In this document: one piece after another, positions 1 through 8,562 of the stretch
How positions within the stretch are numbered: position 1 is the stretch's first letter
Layout: each line of letters begins with the position of its first letter
Assembly (NCBI RefSeq): GCF_003865135.1
Contig: NZ_BHZC01000001.1
Span: 4,278,001-4,342,000 of the forward strand
Direction of reading: 5' to 3'
From: Streptomyces chrestomyceticus JCM 4735
Lineage (GTDB): Bacteria > Actinomycetota > Actinomycetes > Streptomycetales > Streptomycetaceae
DNA: 64,000 nucleotides
Program-made: the position numbers and the translations under genes
Notes under the pieces: generated by a model
Database searches by the model: none
Told to the model about the DNA's origin: nothing
The model's input: only the letters and a program-made list of their open reading frames with translations

Positions 1-395
1 GGGCCGTAGCCCATCCCGCGCGCCGCCTCGCGGACCTCCCGCGGCACCGACTCCAGCCCGGCGAGGATGTTCCGGACCAGGATCGTCAGCGAATACAGCA
101 CCAGGCCCGTGACGACCACGGCGGCCGAGACGCCGAAGACCGGTGTCAGCAGCGCGAACATCGCCAGTGAGGGGACCGTGTACAGAATCGTCGTCAGCCC
201 GAGCACCGGGCCCGCCGCGGCACGCCAGCGGCGGGCTGTCAGCGCCAGCGGAAAGGCGATCAGCAGGCCGATGACGACGGACACCAGCGTGATGCCCACG
301 TGCTGGACGGTGGCGTCCAGCAACTCCTGACCGCGCGTCCGGACATACTCACCGCAGATCCAGTCGTTCGCCTCCAGGCAGCTCTGCGCACTCAC
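1..395 (-). CDS. Quaternary-amine ABC transporter permease (OpuC/ProW type), 3' part cut by window edge
   Basis: Inner-membrane permease of a glycine betaine/choline-type ABC importer. The visible N-terminal 131 residues contain hydrophobic segments around residues 33-50 and 60-105 and end at REAARGMGYGP, which looks like the start of the EAA loop that contacts the ATPase. The GTG start at 395 is chosen because GGAGGTGAC lies about 6 bases upstream. It is divergent from the ATP-binding gene at 592 across 196 bp, so the two halves of the transporter probably share one control region. The remainder of the gene, and any further permease or binding-protein genes, lie beyond position 1. Confidence 0.82.
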   Translation of the reverse strand, partial: MSAQSCLEANDWICGEYVRTRGQELLDATVQHVGITLVSVVIGLLIAFPLALTARRWRAAAGPVLGLTTILYTVPSLAMFALLTPVFGVSAAVVVTGLVLYSLTILVRNILAGLESVPREVREAARGMGYG

Positions 396-591
396 CCGCG
401 GTCACCTCCCCCGCCCTGTCGCTCACATTTCCGGTGACTGTCTGCGACCCTATCCCCCACCACTGACAATCCGACCGGCCCGCCATCCAGTCGTAACAAG
501 ACACACGTGACGGGGCGGATTCCGCGGGCAGGAGCCGGAGAAGCACAGCGCGCCTACCCGGCCGGCGGCCGTCCACACTGGGGAAACCACC

Positions 592-1794
592 ATGATCCGT
601 TTCGAGCACGTCACCAAGGGCTACGCCGACGGCACCACCGCCGTCGACGACCTCTCGTTCGAGGTCGCGGAGGGCGAGCTGGTCACCCTCGTCGGGCCGT
701 CGGGCTGCGGCAAGACCACGACGATGAAGATGGTCAACCGGCTCATCGAGCCGACCGCCGGCCACATCTACCTGGACGGCGTGGACATATCGACCATCGA
801 CCCCGTCGAACTGCGCCGCCGTATCGGCTACGTCATCCAGCAGGTCGGCCTCTTCCCGCACAAGACCGTGCTGGACAACACCGCGACCGTCCCGCACCTG
901 CTCGGCTGGCCGCGCAAGAAGGCCAGGGACCGGGCCGCCGAACTCCTCGACCTGGTCGGCCTGGATCCCGCGCAGTACGGGGACCGCTACCCGGACCAGC
1001 TCTCCGGCGGGCAGCGCCAGCGCGTCGGCGTCGCCCGCGCGCTCGCCGCCGACCCGCCCGTCCTGCTGATGGACGAGCCGTTCGGCGCGGTCGACCCGGT
1101 CGTGCGCGAGCACCTCCAGACGGAGTTCCTGCGGCTGCAGTCCACGCTTCACAAGACGGTGCTCTTCGTCACCCACGACATCGAGGAAGCGGTACGGCTC
1201 GGCGACCGCATCGCCGTCTACGGGACGGGCCGCGTCGAGCAGTTCGACACCCCGGCCACGGTGCTGGGGGCGCCGGCCACCCCGTACGTCGCGGAGTTCG
1301 TCGGCGCCGACCGCGGGCTCAAGCGGCTCTCCGTGACGCCGATCGAGACCGGCGACCTGGAGCAGCCGCCGGTGGTCCGGCTCGACGACGACGCGGCGCG
1401 CGCGGCCGCCCGGCTCAACGAGGAGGGCGCGGCGTGGGCCGTGGTCCTGGACGCCGACGGCGGCCTCCACGGGTGGGTCTCGGCGGCGGGCCTGAAGGCG
1501 GCGGGCGGCGGAACGGCGACGGGCGCCGGAGCGGCGACGGCGGCTACCGGACGCGAGGTGCGCGACCACGCGCGCCGCATGGACGCGTGGCTGCCGCTCG
1601 GGGCGCCGCTGAAGCAGGCGTTCAGCACGATGCTCCAGCACGACGCCGGATGGATCGCGGTCCTGGAGGAGGAACGATTCCTCGGCGTGCTGACGCCCGC
1701 GGCGCTGCACGCGGCGCTGCGGCGGTCCACGGCGGCCGACGCGGGCCGCCTGACGCGCGACGAGGTCGTGGTGGAGAGCGTTCCCGGCGCGTAG
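592..1794 (+). CDS. Betaine/carnitine/choline ABC transporter ATP-binding protein (OpuCA/ProV family)
   Basis: ATPase driving uptake of quaternary amines such as glycine betaine, likely for osmoprotection. The 400-residue protein has Walker A GPSGCGKTTT (about residues 37-46), the Q-loop near QQVGLFPHKT, signature LSGGQRQR (about 139-146), Walker B LLMDEP and the H-loop THD. The C-terminal third resembles the paired, here poorly conserved, CBS region of OpuCA/ProV that senses ionic strength; a Gly/Ala-rich linker (about residues 300-325) interrupts it. The ATG at 592 follows GGGGAAACC. It is divergent from the permease ending at 395. Substrate specificity cannot be read from sequence. Confidence 0.88.
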   Translation: MIRFEHVTKGYADGTTAVDDLSFEVAEGELVTLVGPSGCGKTTTMKMVNRLIEPTAGHIYLDGVDISTIDPVELRRRIGYVIQQVGLFPHKTVLDNTATVPHLLGWPRKKARDRAAELLDLVGLDPAQYGDRYPDQLSGGQRQRVGVARALAADPPVLLMDEPFGAVDPVVREHLQTEFLRLQSTLHKTVLFVTHDIEEAVRLGDRIAVYGTGRVEQFDTPATVLGAPATPYVAEFVGADRGLKRLSVTPIETGDLEQPPVVRLDDDAARAAARLNEEGAAWAVVLDADGGLHGWVSAAGLKAAGGGTATGAGAATAATGREVRDHARRMDAWLPLGAPLKQAFSTMLQHDAGWIAVLEEERFLGVLTPAALHAALRRSTAADAGRLTRDEVVVESVPGA

Positions 1795-1826
1795 CGGCGC
1801 GGCGCGCCCGGGGGCCTCAGCGCCCC

Positions 1827-2309
1827 CTACGCCGCGCTCGCCCCCGCCTCGTCATCGTCCTCCGGAAGCTTGCACACGCGCTCCAGGAAGAGCGCGGCGC
1901 AGACCACCGCCGCACCGGCCAGGACCGAGAAGCCCGCGTGGATGGCCTGGTCACGGCGGGGCTCGACCTCAAGTCCGGTGGTGAGCAGGAAGACGCCGAC
2001 ACCGCCGTACACACCGGCCACCACGGAGGCCACCAGGGCGCTCGCCTGGCCGAAGACGACGGCGCGGGCGGCCACCAGCGGATCGACGCCCCGGGCGTCG
2101 GGGCGGCGTTCGCGCTGGGCCTTCAGCCGGGAGCGCAGGGACACCGCGGTGGCGGCCAGGACGGCGGCGATCAGGGCCAGCACGACGGGGGCGGCCAGCG
2201 GTACGCCGGGAAGGGTGCCGAAGGAGTCCCACAGCCGGGCGCCGGCCCAGGCCAGCACCCCGGCTGCCAGGAACAGCCCGCCCAGCACCTTGATGTGTAG
2301 CTGCTTCAC
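1827..2309 (-). CDS. DUF3180 family membrane protein
   Basis: Small integral membrane protein of 160 residues and unknown function. Four hydrophobic segments are visible: near residues 9-27, 35-52, 85-108 and 123-143. The tail is acidic (PEDDDEAG). The family is typically found directly downstream of folK in Streptomyces, as here (149 bp after folK), but no folate role is established. The frame stays open upstream, yet the GTG at 2309 (VKQLHIKV) is preferred because the extension is low-complexity Arg/Gly/Ala sequence and hydrophobic coding begins exactly there. It is convergent with the ABC ATPase gene, 32 bp apart. Confidence 0.8.
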   Translation of the reverse strand: MKQLHIKVLGGLFLAAGVLAWAGARLWDSFGTLPGVPLAAPVVLALIAAVLAATAVSLRSRLKAQRERRPDARGVDPLVAARAVVFGQASALVASVVAGVYGGVGVFLLTTGLEVEPRRDQAIHAGFSVLAGAAVVCAALFLERVCKLPEDDDEAGASAA

Positions 2310-2458
2310 CGAGCGTTCGCCCCTTGTGCCCTCGTCCTCGTACGTGTGGTGCGGAATGCGGATGTGCGCGTGGTCGTGCGGAATGCGTGCGTCATGGCAG
2401 GTCCGGTGTACGGCGCCGGCGGCCGGCGACGCCGGCGCCGCACCCACCGTCCCAACGT

Positions 2459-3052
2459 CTACTCGGGCAGCCGCAGTTCCAGGTCCACCCGCGGTACGAC
2501 GCCCTCGCGGCCGACCTCCGAGAGCAGCTCGGCCACCGCGCCGCGGCCCGGAACCTCCGCCTCCGGGTCGACGTCGTGCCACGGCACCAGCACGAAGGCG
2601 CGCTCGTGGGCCCGCGGGTGGGGCAGGGTCAGCAGCGGGTCCTCGGAGACGACGTCCTGGTACGCCAGGATGTCGACGTCGATCGTGCGCGGCCCCCAGC
2701 GCTCGTCGCGGACGCGCTCGAACGCCTCCTCGATCGCGTGCCCGCGCTCCAGGAGGGAGCTGGGCGGCAGCGTCGTCTTGATGAGCACCACCGCGTTGAA
2801 GTACGACGGCTGCGTGCCCGGGTCGACGCCCCACGGCTCGGTCTCGTACACCGGCGAGACGGCCTTGACGCGGACACCGGGGGTGTCCTCCAGCGCGTCG
2901 ACGGCGCCCTGGATGGTCTCCAGGCGGTTGCCGAGGTTGCTGCCGAGGGAGATCACGGCGCGTTTCGGGTTGGAGAGCGTCACGTCCGCGGCGTCCACCC
3001 GCTCCACCACGGACGTGGGCACCGGCTGTACGGTCGGGTCACTGCTGGTCAT
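2459..3052 (-). CDS. folK: 2-amino-4-hydroxy-6-hydroxymethyldihydropteridine pyrophosphokinase
   Basis: Transfers pyrophosphate from ATP to 6-hydroxymethyl-7,8-dihydropterin, the step before dihydropteroate synthase in folate synthesis; cytosolic. The 197-residue protein shows the HPPK hallmarks: SLGSNLGNR near residue 37, a SPVYETEPWG loop, a WGPRTIDVDILAY motif with the metal-binding Asp pair, and LPHPRAHERAFVLVPW. The first ~25 residues are an actinobacterial extension. Its ATG overlaps the stop that folB would have if a one-base deficit at 3088-3093 were restored (ATGA), so folB and folK look translationally coupled. Confidence 0.95.
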   Translation of the reverse strand: MTSSDPTVQPVPTSVVERVDAADVTLSNPKRAVISLGSNLGNRLETIQGAVDALEDTPGVRVKAVSPVYETEPWGVDPGTQPSYFNAVVLIKTTLPPSSLLERGHAIEEAFERVRDERWGPRTIDVDILAYQDVVSEDPLLTLPHPRAHERAFVLVPWHDVDPEAEVPGRGAVAELLSEVGREGVVPRVDLELRLPE

Positions 3053-3077
3053 ACTCGGCTCCGGGTGATGGTGATGG

Positions 3078-3407
3078 TCACGTCGTCAAAGGGACGGTGA
3101 TCGGGGCGTCCGGCTTGTGGACGACCACCTCCACCTCCTGCACCCCCTCATGCTTGAGGCACTGGCCGGCGATGCGCTCCGCGAGCGTCTCGATGAGGTC
3201 GACGGGCTCGCCCTCGACGACGGCCACGACCTCCTCCGCCACGACGCCGTAATGCACGGTCTTCGCGAGGTCGTCGGTCGCCGCCGCCGGGCGGGTGTCC
3301 AGGCCCAGCACCAGGTCCACGATGAAGGTCTGGCCCTCTTCGCGTTCCCGGGGGAAGACCCCGTGGTGCCCTCGGGCCTTCAGCCCACGCAGCGCGACAC
3401 GATCCAC
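3078..3407 (-). CDS. folB: Dihydroneopterin aldolase, C-terminus altered by an apparent 1-base deletion
   Basis: Cleaves 7,8-dihydroneopterin to 6-hydroxymethyldihydropterin in folate synthesis. Start GTG at 3407 (VDRVALRGLKARGHHGVFP) has GGGAG about 10 bases upstream; a GTG at 3416 is too close to it. The conserved GHHGVFPREREEGQ, KTVHYG and LIETLAERIA blocks are all present. The frame as given stops after ITVPLTT. Adding one base in 3088-3093 would continue it as FDDVTITITRSRV and end at 3049, overlapping the folK ATG by ATGA exactly as expected for this operon. The core is intact and about 109 residues are read here; the intact form would be about 118. It is either a sequencing undercall or a recent frameshift. 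Confidence 0.9.
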   Translation of the reverse strand: MDRVALRGLKARGHHGVFPREREEGQTFIVDLVLGLDTRPAAATDDLAKTVHYGVVAEEVVAVVEGEPVDLIETLAERIAGQCLKHEGVQEVEVVVHKPDAPITVPLTT

Positions 3408-3823
3408 GCGAATCACACTCCCACTGGTCCCATTGGCACCTCTGGTACCACTGATCGTCGGAATTGCGGGCGGGAACCAGAGACTCGTCCGGCATGCCGC
3501 CCCATCATCGAATCTACCTGCGAGCACCGACAGTGTTTGCCCACGGGGGCCGTGGACAAGGCCCCGTACGACTGCTGGGCGGCTCTGCCGGGGCGTACAG
3601 ACGGTCGTCAGCGCGGCCACTACCCGTGGCCCCGCGGTCCCACCCCTACCCGTGCGGCACTTGGCTCGAACGGGTGCGCCGGAGTCGACCTCGCTGACGC
3701 TTCCCGCTGACGCGCACGGCGTCGTCGCCGCAGGCCGCCGACCTGAGGGCGGTCACCGCACGGCCACAGAACGGTCACCCGGTCCCAGCGAAAACGCGCG
3801 AAGTCTTCACGCGAGTTTCACGT
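3408..3823 (-). other. Intergenic region upstream of folB
   Basis: About 416 bp between the NTF2-like gene and folB, both on the minus strand. I see no supportable gene. Just upstream of the folB start the minus strand has a short run of GGT/ACC-type triplet repeats (about 3418-3455) that would read as Gly-Thr/Asn repeats if translated. The folB promoter presumably lies here, but no convincing -35/-10 pair is visible. Confidence 0.4.
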
Positions 3824-4318
3824 TCAGACCCCGCCGCCCACGCCCCCGGCACCCGGCCCGTCGTCACCGGGCCCGGCCCCGTCGCCGTCCCCGTCGTCGT
3901 CCTGGTCCGCCAGGACGGGCGAGCCGTGGTGCGACCAGACCCGCCAGCCCTCCTCCGTACGCCGGAAGACATTGGTCGCGACGACCAACTGGCCGATCAG
4001 CGGCCCGACCGAGCCGTCCTCCTCCGCGGGCCCGCCGCTGAGGATGTTCTCGGTGCAGGTGACCAGCGCGGTGTCGCCGAGGACGTCGATCTCCACATCC
4101 GTCAGGAAGAACTGGATGTACTCGGTGTTCGCCATGATCAGGGCGTACGAGCGCAGCACCTCGCCGCGCCCGCGCAGCACCGGCCAGCCCGGGTGCACCA
4201 CGCTCACCTGGCCGTCCATCCACATCTCGGACATGGCCGCGTGGTCACCGCGCTCCATGGCCTCGTACAGGTCGGTGTTCGCCTGCTCGACCAGCTCGAT
4301 GTCCGTACGTGGACTCAC
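3824..4318 (-). CDS. NTF2-like (SnoaL-type) nuclear transport factor 2 family protein
   Basis: Small alpha+beta cone-fold protein of 164 residues. The region DLYEAMERGDHAAMSEMW...VVHPGWPVLRG is typical of the SnoaL_3/NTF2-like family, whose members are often of unknown function. The last ~25 residues are an Asp/Gly-rich tail (QDDDGDGDGAGPGDDG) that is probably disordered. The GTG start at 4318 overlaps the folP stop (GTGA), so the protein is translationally coupled to dihydropteroate synthase and may have a folate-related role, which is inference only. Confidence 0.85.
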   Translation of the reverse strand: MSPRTDIELVEQANTDLYEAMERGDHAAMSEMWMDGQVSVVHPGWPVLRGRGEVLRSYALIMANTEYIQFFLTDVEIDVLGDTALVTCTENILSGGPAEEDGSVGPLIGQLVVATNVFRRTEEGWRVWSHHGSPVLADQDDDGDGDGAGPGDDGPGAGGVGGGV

Positions 4319-5235
4319 ACCGCTCCCGTCGCGTCCGCCGCACCAGCGGCGCCCGTCACACTCGTCCCGTCCGTCCCCGACGCCGCGCCTTCCACGGCAC
4401 GGGCCACCCGTACCGCGTCCGCGCTCGCGCGCACCTCGTGCACCCGCACCGCCCAGGCCCCCTCCCGCGCGACCATCGCCGACACCGCGGCCGTCGCCGC
4501 GTCCCGCTCACGGGCGGGCGGCGGAGCGGCCTGTGCGTCCCCTGCCAGCACCCTGCCCAGGAAACGTTTGCGCGAAGCGGCCACCAGCAGGGGACGGCCC
4601 AGCTCCCGCAGCCGCGCGAGCTGCGCGATCAGCGCGAGGTCGTGCCCGGCCTCCTTGGCGAAGCCCAGCCCTGGGTCGATGACGATGCGCTCGGGATCGA
4701 TACCGCCGTCGACCGCCCGGTCCAGGCTCTGCCGCAGCTCGTCGAGCACCTCGGTGACGACGTCCCCGTACACGGCCCGGTTGTTCATGTCGATGGACCG
4801 GCCACGCCAGTGCATGACCACGAACGGCACCCCGGCGGCGGCGACCACCGGCACCATCGCCGGATCGGCCGCGCCCGCGCTCACGTCGTTGACCAGCCGC
4901 GCGCCGGCCGCCACGGCCTGCTCGGCCACCGAGGCGCGCATGGTGTCCACCGACACCGTGACCCCGGCGGCGCACAGCTCCCGTACGACGGGCACGACCC
5001 GGCGCAGTTCCTCCGCCTCGTCCACCCGGGCGGCGCCCGGACGCGTCGACTCGCCGCCCACGTCCACCAGGTCGGCGCCCTGCGCCACCAGGTCCAGGCC
5101 GTGCTTGACGGCCAGCTCGGTGTCGAACCACTGCCCGCCGTCGGAGAACGAATCGGGCGTCACGTTCACCACGCCCATCACCGCGCAGCGGTCCCAGTCC
5201 GGAAGTCCGGCCACCCGGCCGCGCAAGGTACTCAT
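4315..5235 (-). CDS. folP: Dihydropteroate synthase
   Basis: Condenses p-aminobenzoate with 6-hydroxymethyldihydropterin pyrophosphate; the sulfonamide target. The 306-residue TIM-barrel protein begins its catalytic core with CAVMGVVNVTPDSFSDGG (about residues 17-34), followed by DLVDVGGESTRPGA and SVDTMRASVAEQAVAAGA, LVNDVSAG and IVIDPGLGFAKE. The C-terminal ~20 residues are an Ala/Gly/Thr-rich tail. It starts at 5235, 79 bp from the MprF-like gene, and overlaps the NTF2-like gene. A paralogue-free assignment is reasonable because folK, folB and folE are in the same window. Confidence 0.95.
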   Translation of the reverse strand: MSTLRGRVAGLPDWDRCAVMGVVNVTPDSFSDGGQWFDTELAVKHGLDLVAQGADLVDVGGESTRPGAARVDEAEELRRVVPVVRELCAAGVTVSVDTMRASVAEQAVAAGARLVNDVSAGAADPAMVPVVAAAGVPFVVMHWRGRSIDMNNRAVYGDVVTEVLDELRQSLDRAVDGGIDPERIVIDPGLGFAKEAGHDLALIAQLARLRELGRPLLVAASRKRFLGRVLAGDAQAAPPPARERDAATAAVSAMVAREGAWAVRVHEVRASADAVRVARAVEGAASGTDGTSVTGAAGAADATGAV

Positions 5236-5314
5236 GGCACCAGCCTAGGCGCCAGGAACGAGGACGCCGCCCACCCCCGGGAGGGGACGGGCGGCGTCAC
5301 CGGGCGGTACGGCG

Positions 5315-7159
5315 CTACGCCGCCGGCTCGACCTCGTCCGCGCTGATCGGCGCCTTGGTGTGCGCGCACGGGCGCGGCTCGGGCGCCTTCTTGCGGCGCA
5401 GCGCGCGGGGCAGGCTCAGCTCCAGGTAGCCCTCGGCCTGGAGGGCGGCCAGGCCGATGCGCGGGATGTCCCGGCTGTTGCGGAAGACCACGAAGCGCGG
5501 CTCCCAGCGCGGGCGGAACTTGTCGTTGAACTTGTACAGCGACTCGATCTGGTACCAACGCGACAGGAAGATCAGCATGCCGCGCCAGATCCGGATGACC
5601 GGCCCCGCGCCCAGCTTCTCGCCGCGCTCCAGGGAGGAGCGGAAGACCGCGAAGTTCAGCGACACCTGCTTGATCTTCAGGTCCGGGGCGGCCTGGAGGG
5701 AGGCCACGATCAGCAGCTCGTTCATGCCGGGGTCGGCGGAGCGGTCGCGGCGCATCAGCTCCAGCGAGATGCCGTCCTTGCCCCACGGTACGTAGTGCTG
5801 CATGGCCTTCAGGTCACCGAACGGGCCGGGCTGCTCGCCCTCGGCCGGCGCCAGGTGCGCGGTGGCGATCACCGCGTCACCGTCCCGCTCGGCGTCGATG
5901 CGGCCCAGCGCCATGGAGAAGCCGCGCTCGGTGTCGGTGTCCCGCCAGGCGTCGGCGGCCCGCTGGATGCGCGCCAGCTCCTCGGGCGCCAGGTCGCGCA
6001 CGCGCCGTACCCGGGTCTCGTAGCCGTTGCGCTCGATGCGCTTGACCATCTGCCGTACGTTGCGCATCGAGCGGCCGGTGAGCGTGAAGTCCGCCACGTC
6101 GACGATCGCCTCGTCGCCCAGTTCCAGCGCGTCCATGCCGGTCTCGCGGGTCCAGACCTGGCCGCCGGTCTCGCTGCAGCCGGTGACGGCGGGGGTCCAG
6201 GAGTGCGCCCGCGCCTCCTCCATGAAGCGCTCGATGGCGCCCGGCCAGGCCTCCACGTCGCCGATCGGGTCGCCGCTGGCCAGCATCACGCCGGATATCA
6301 CCCGGTAGCAGACGGCGGCCTTGCCGGTCGGCGAGAAGACCACGCCCTTGTCGCGGCGGAGCGCGAAGTAGCCCAGGGAGTCGCGGCCGCCGTGCTTGGC
6401 GAGGAGTTCGCGCAGTCGCTCCTCGTCCTGCTCGGTGAGCCGGGCGGCCGGGTGCTCGGGGCGGAAGGCCAGGTAGGCGGTGGTGGCGACGGTCAGCAGG
6501 CCGAGCGCGCCGAGCGAGTAGCCGACGGTGTAGTCGACGTTGTTCACGTACCGGACCGGGCCCTCGAAGCCGAAGAGACCCCACATGACGTGCTTGAACC
6601 GCTCCCACACCGACGGATCACCGATGATCTTGTGCGGGTGGGAGTTCACGATCACCAGGCCGAGGCCGAAACTGATGCCGCCCAGCGCGACGAAGTTCAG
6701 CAGGGCCTTCACCCGGCTGCGCGGGTCCGGCAGCGCCTCGAAGGAGCGCCGGTGCCACACCAGGAAGGCCAGCAGGGCCAGCGAGAGGGCCGCGCCCACG
6801 ATCGAGTGACGGTAGACGAGCTGCGCCGCGATCCCCACCGGCAGCAGGGATACGGCCGCCACCCAGGCCCGGCGCTTACGCCGTTTGAGCCCGTGGGCGA
6901 GCATCAGCAGCAGGATGCCGACGACGATGGAGGAGGCCGCCGCCAGGGCGCTCACCGTGCCCGGCAGGACCTCCGCCAGGGCATGCAGCCTGCTGTGCCG
7001 GAAGCGGGGAAAGAGCCCGGCGACCAGGTTGAGCAGCCCGACGACCGCGCCCGCCGTCCCCACCAATGGCGGCACCTTTTCCGGGCGGGGGCCGCGCAGC
7101 CAGCGTGGCGGACGCCACGCAACCGTCCCGGACTTTTCGCCATCTACCTTGTCAGACAT
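5315..7159 (-). CDS. MprF-like membrane protein with phosphatidylglycerol lysyltransferase (DUF2156) domain
   Basis: 614 residues. The N-terminal ~250 residues hold about six hydrophobic segments. The C-terminal ~350 residues match the DUF2156/MprF catalytic domain of dual-GNAT fold, with LRRDKGVVFSPTGKAAVCYR, SGDPIGD, NVRQMVKRIERNGY and DKFRPRWEPRFVV. Such enzymes transfer Lys (or another amino acid) from aminoacyl-tRNA to phosphatidylglycerol, lowering surface negative charge. No LysRS-type domain is fused. Start ATG 7159 (MSDKV) is preferred to an upstream in-frame ATG at 7210 because the extension is unlike the family and reaches into the divergent promoter region shared with the esterase. 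Lipid substrate is not certain. Confidence 0.88.
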   Translation of the reverse strand: MSDKVDGEKSGTVAWRPPRWLRGPRPEKVPPLVGTAGAVVGLLNLVAGLFPRFRHSRLHALAEVLPGTVSALAAASSIVVGILLLMLAHGLKRRKRRAWVAAVSLLPVGIAAQLVYRHSIVGAALSLALLAFLVWHRRSFEALPDPRSRVKALLNFVALGGISFGLGLVIVNSHPHKIIGDPSVWERFKHVMWGLFGFEGPVRYVNNVDYTVGYSLGALGLLTVATTAYLAFRPEHPAARLTEQDEERLRELLAKHGGRDSLGYFALRRDKGVVFSPTGKAAVCYRVISGVMLASGDPIGDVEAWPGAIERFMEEARAHSWTPAVTGCSETGGQVWTRETGMDALELGDEAIVDVADFTLTGRSMRNVRQMVKRIERNGYETRVRRVRDLAPEELARIQRAADAWRDTDTERGFSMALGRIDAERDGDAVIATAHLAPAEGEQPGPFGDLKAMQHYVPWGKDGISLELMRRDRSADPGMNELLIVASLQAAPDLKIKQVSLNFAVFRSSLERGEKLGAGPVIRIWRGMLIFLSRWYQIESLYKFNDKFRPRWEPRFVVFRNSRDIPRIGLAALQAEGYLELSLPRALRRKKAPEPRPCAHTKAPISADEVEPAA

Positions 7160-7297
7160 TACTTTCCCGTCGCCCCGGTCGAGAGAACGTGCGAGTCTAA
7201 GTCGCAGCATCTGGACTTTTGCGCCCTGTATGACGGCGTTTCAGGGCCCGGGGTTCCACCCGCGGCACGGATGCGGCCGCCCGGAAGAAAGCACCAC

Positions 7298-8413
7298 ATG
7301 GGTCTCACCAGCAAAAAAGTGCTGCTCTTGGCCGTCCTTTTCGCTGTAGCACTCTTTGTTCTCACGATCTGGCTGTGGCCGCGCCTGTCCCGGCAGAACT
7401 GGCGCTCGGTCCTCGGCCGGATCGGCCTGCTGCTGGCGACCCAGCTTTCGATCTTCGCCTCCATCGGTCTCTTCGCGAACAATTCGTTCGGTTTCTACGC
7501 ATCGTGGGCGGACCTGTTCGGCCAGGAGCAGGAGCCGGGCGTGGTGGTGAATCACGAGACCGGCCCGAACGGCACCAAGCTGAAGCTGCTCGGCAGCGAG
7601 CACGTCGGCGTACCCGGCGGGTCCAAGCCGCACGTGGGCGGCCGGATAGACCAGGTCGTGCTGCAGGGCGAGAAATCCAAGATCAACAGCCCGGCGTTCG
7701 TGTACCTGCCGCCGCAGTACTTCCAGCCGAAGTACGCGAAGAAGCGTTTCCCCGCCTCCGTGGTGCTGACCGGCTACCCGGGCACCGCACAGGCCCTCTA
7801 CAAGAAGCTGCACTTCCCGCAGACCCAGCACGACCTGGTCCGCAAGAACAAGATGCAGCCGACGATACTGGTGATGATGCGCCCGACCGTCGCGCCGCCG
7901 CGGGACACCGAGTGCGTGGACATCCCGAACGGTCCGCAGACCGAGACCTTCTTCACCCATGACGTACGGCACGACATAGCCAGCCACTACCGGGTCGGCA
8001 CCGCCGCCAAGAACTGGGGCGTCATAGGGGACTCCACCGGCGGCTACTGCGCCCTGAAGATGCCGATGCGCTACCCGAAGGCGTTCTCGACCGGCGTGGC
8101 CCTCTCCGGCGCGTACAAGGCCCCGCTGGACGCCTCGACCGGCGCGCTCTTCGGCGGCGACAAGCAGTTGGAGCGGGAGAACAACCTGCTGTGGCGGCAG
8201 AAGAACCTGCCCGCGCCGCCGGTGAACCTCCTCGTCACCTCCAGCAAGCAGGGCGAGGACAACTACAAGGAAACGCTGCAGTTCATCCGGCAGACCAAGT
8301 CGCCCGGCCGGATCGCGTCGATCATCCTCGACAGCGGCGGCCACAACTTCAACACCTGGCGCCGAGAGATACCCGCCGCCTTGGAGTGGATGGGCGGCCA
8401 CCTCAAGGCGTAG
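7298..8413 (+). CDS. Membrane-anchored alpha/beta hydrolase (esterase family)
   Basis: 371-residue protein with an N-terminal membrane anchor: hydrophobic segments at about residues 7-24 and 39-60 precede an extracytoplasmic catalytic domain. The nucleophile elbow is GDSTGGYCAL and a late GGHNF supplies the likely catalytic His. It resembles the esterase D/antigen 85-like (PF00756) family; the substrate is unknown. ATG 7298 follows GGAAGAAAG at good spacing. It is divergent from the MprF-like gene (138 bp) and convergent with folE, from which a strong perfect hairpin separates it. The neighbourhood suggests an envelope role, by inference only. Confidence 0.85.
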   Translation: MGLTSKKVLLLAVLFAVALFVLTIWLWPRLSRQNWRSVLGRIGLLLATQLSIFASIGLFANNSFGFYASWADLFGQEQEPGVVVNHETGPNGTKLKLLGSEHVGVPGGSKPHVGGRIDQVVLQGEKSKINSPAFVYLPPQYFQPKYAKKRFPASVVLTGYPGTAQALYKKLHFPQTQHDLVRKNKMQPTILVMMRPTVAPPRDTECVDIPNGPQTETFFTHDVRHDIASHYRVGTAAKNWGVIGDSTGGYCALKMPMRYPKAFSTGVALSGAYKAPLDASTGALFGGDKQLERENNLLWRQKNLPAPPVNLLVTSSKQGEDNYKETLQFIRQTKSPGRIASIILDSGGHNFNTWRREIPAALEWMGGHLKA

Positions 8414-8437
8414 CGGAGCATCGCCCCAGGGGCGGGC

Positions 8438-8491
8438 GTACGCAGCGGGCGGGGCCCGGTGGATGTCCACCGGGCCCCGCCCGCTGCGTAC
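8438..8491. terminator. Perfect 26-bp stem, bidirectional terminator between esterase and folE
   Basis: Arms 8438-8463 and 8466-8491 are perfectly complementary with only TG between them. The site sits between the convergent stop codons at 8413 and 8563, so it can end transcription from both sides. Confidence 0.85.
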
Positions 8492-8562
8492 TGCTTCCCG
8501 GGGCCGCGCCGGCCCGTACGGACGCCCGGGGCTCCGTACGGCTCTCAGCGGCCGCCCAGGGC

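Noticed and set aside
3408..3620. N-terminally extended folB (start at 3620)
   Set aside because: The extension is repetitive and unlike the family; GTG 3407 has a proper ribosome-binding site.
7160..7210. Upstream start for the MprF-like gene at 7210
   Set aside because: It would enter the divergent promoter region and adds non-homologous residues.
5360..8413. Very long plus-strand open frame (about 1000 codons) opposite the MprF-like gene
   Set aside because: Only its last 371 codons (from 7298) look like protein; the rest mirrors the minus-strand gene and is low-complexity, as expected of high-GC shadows.
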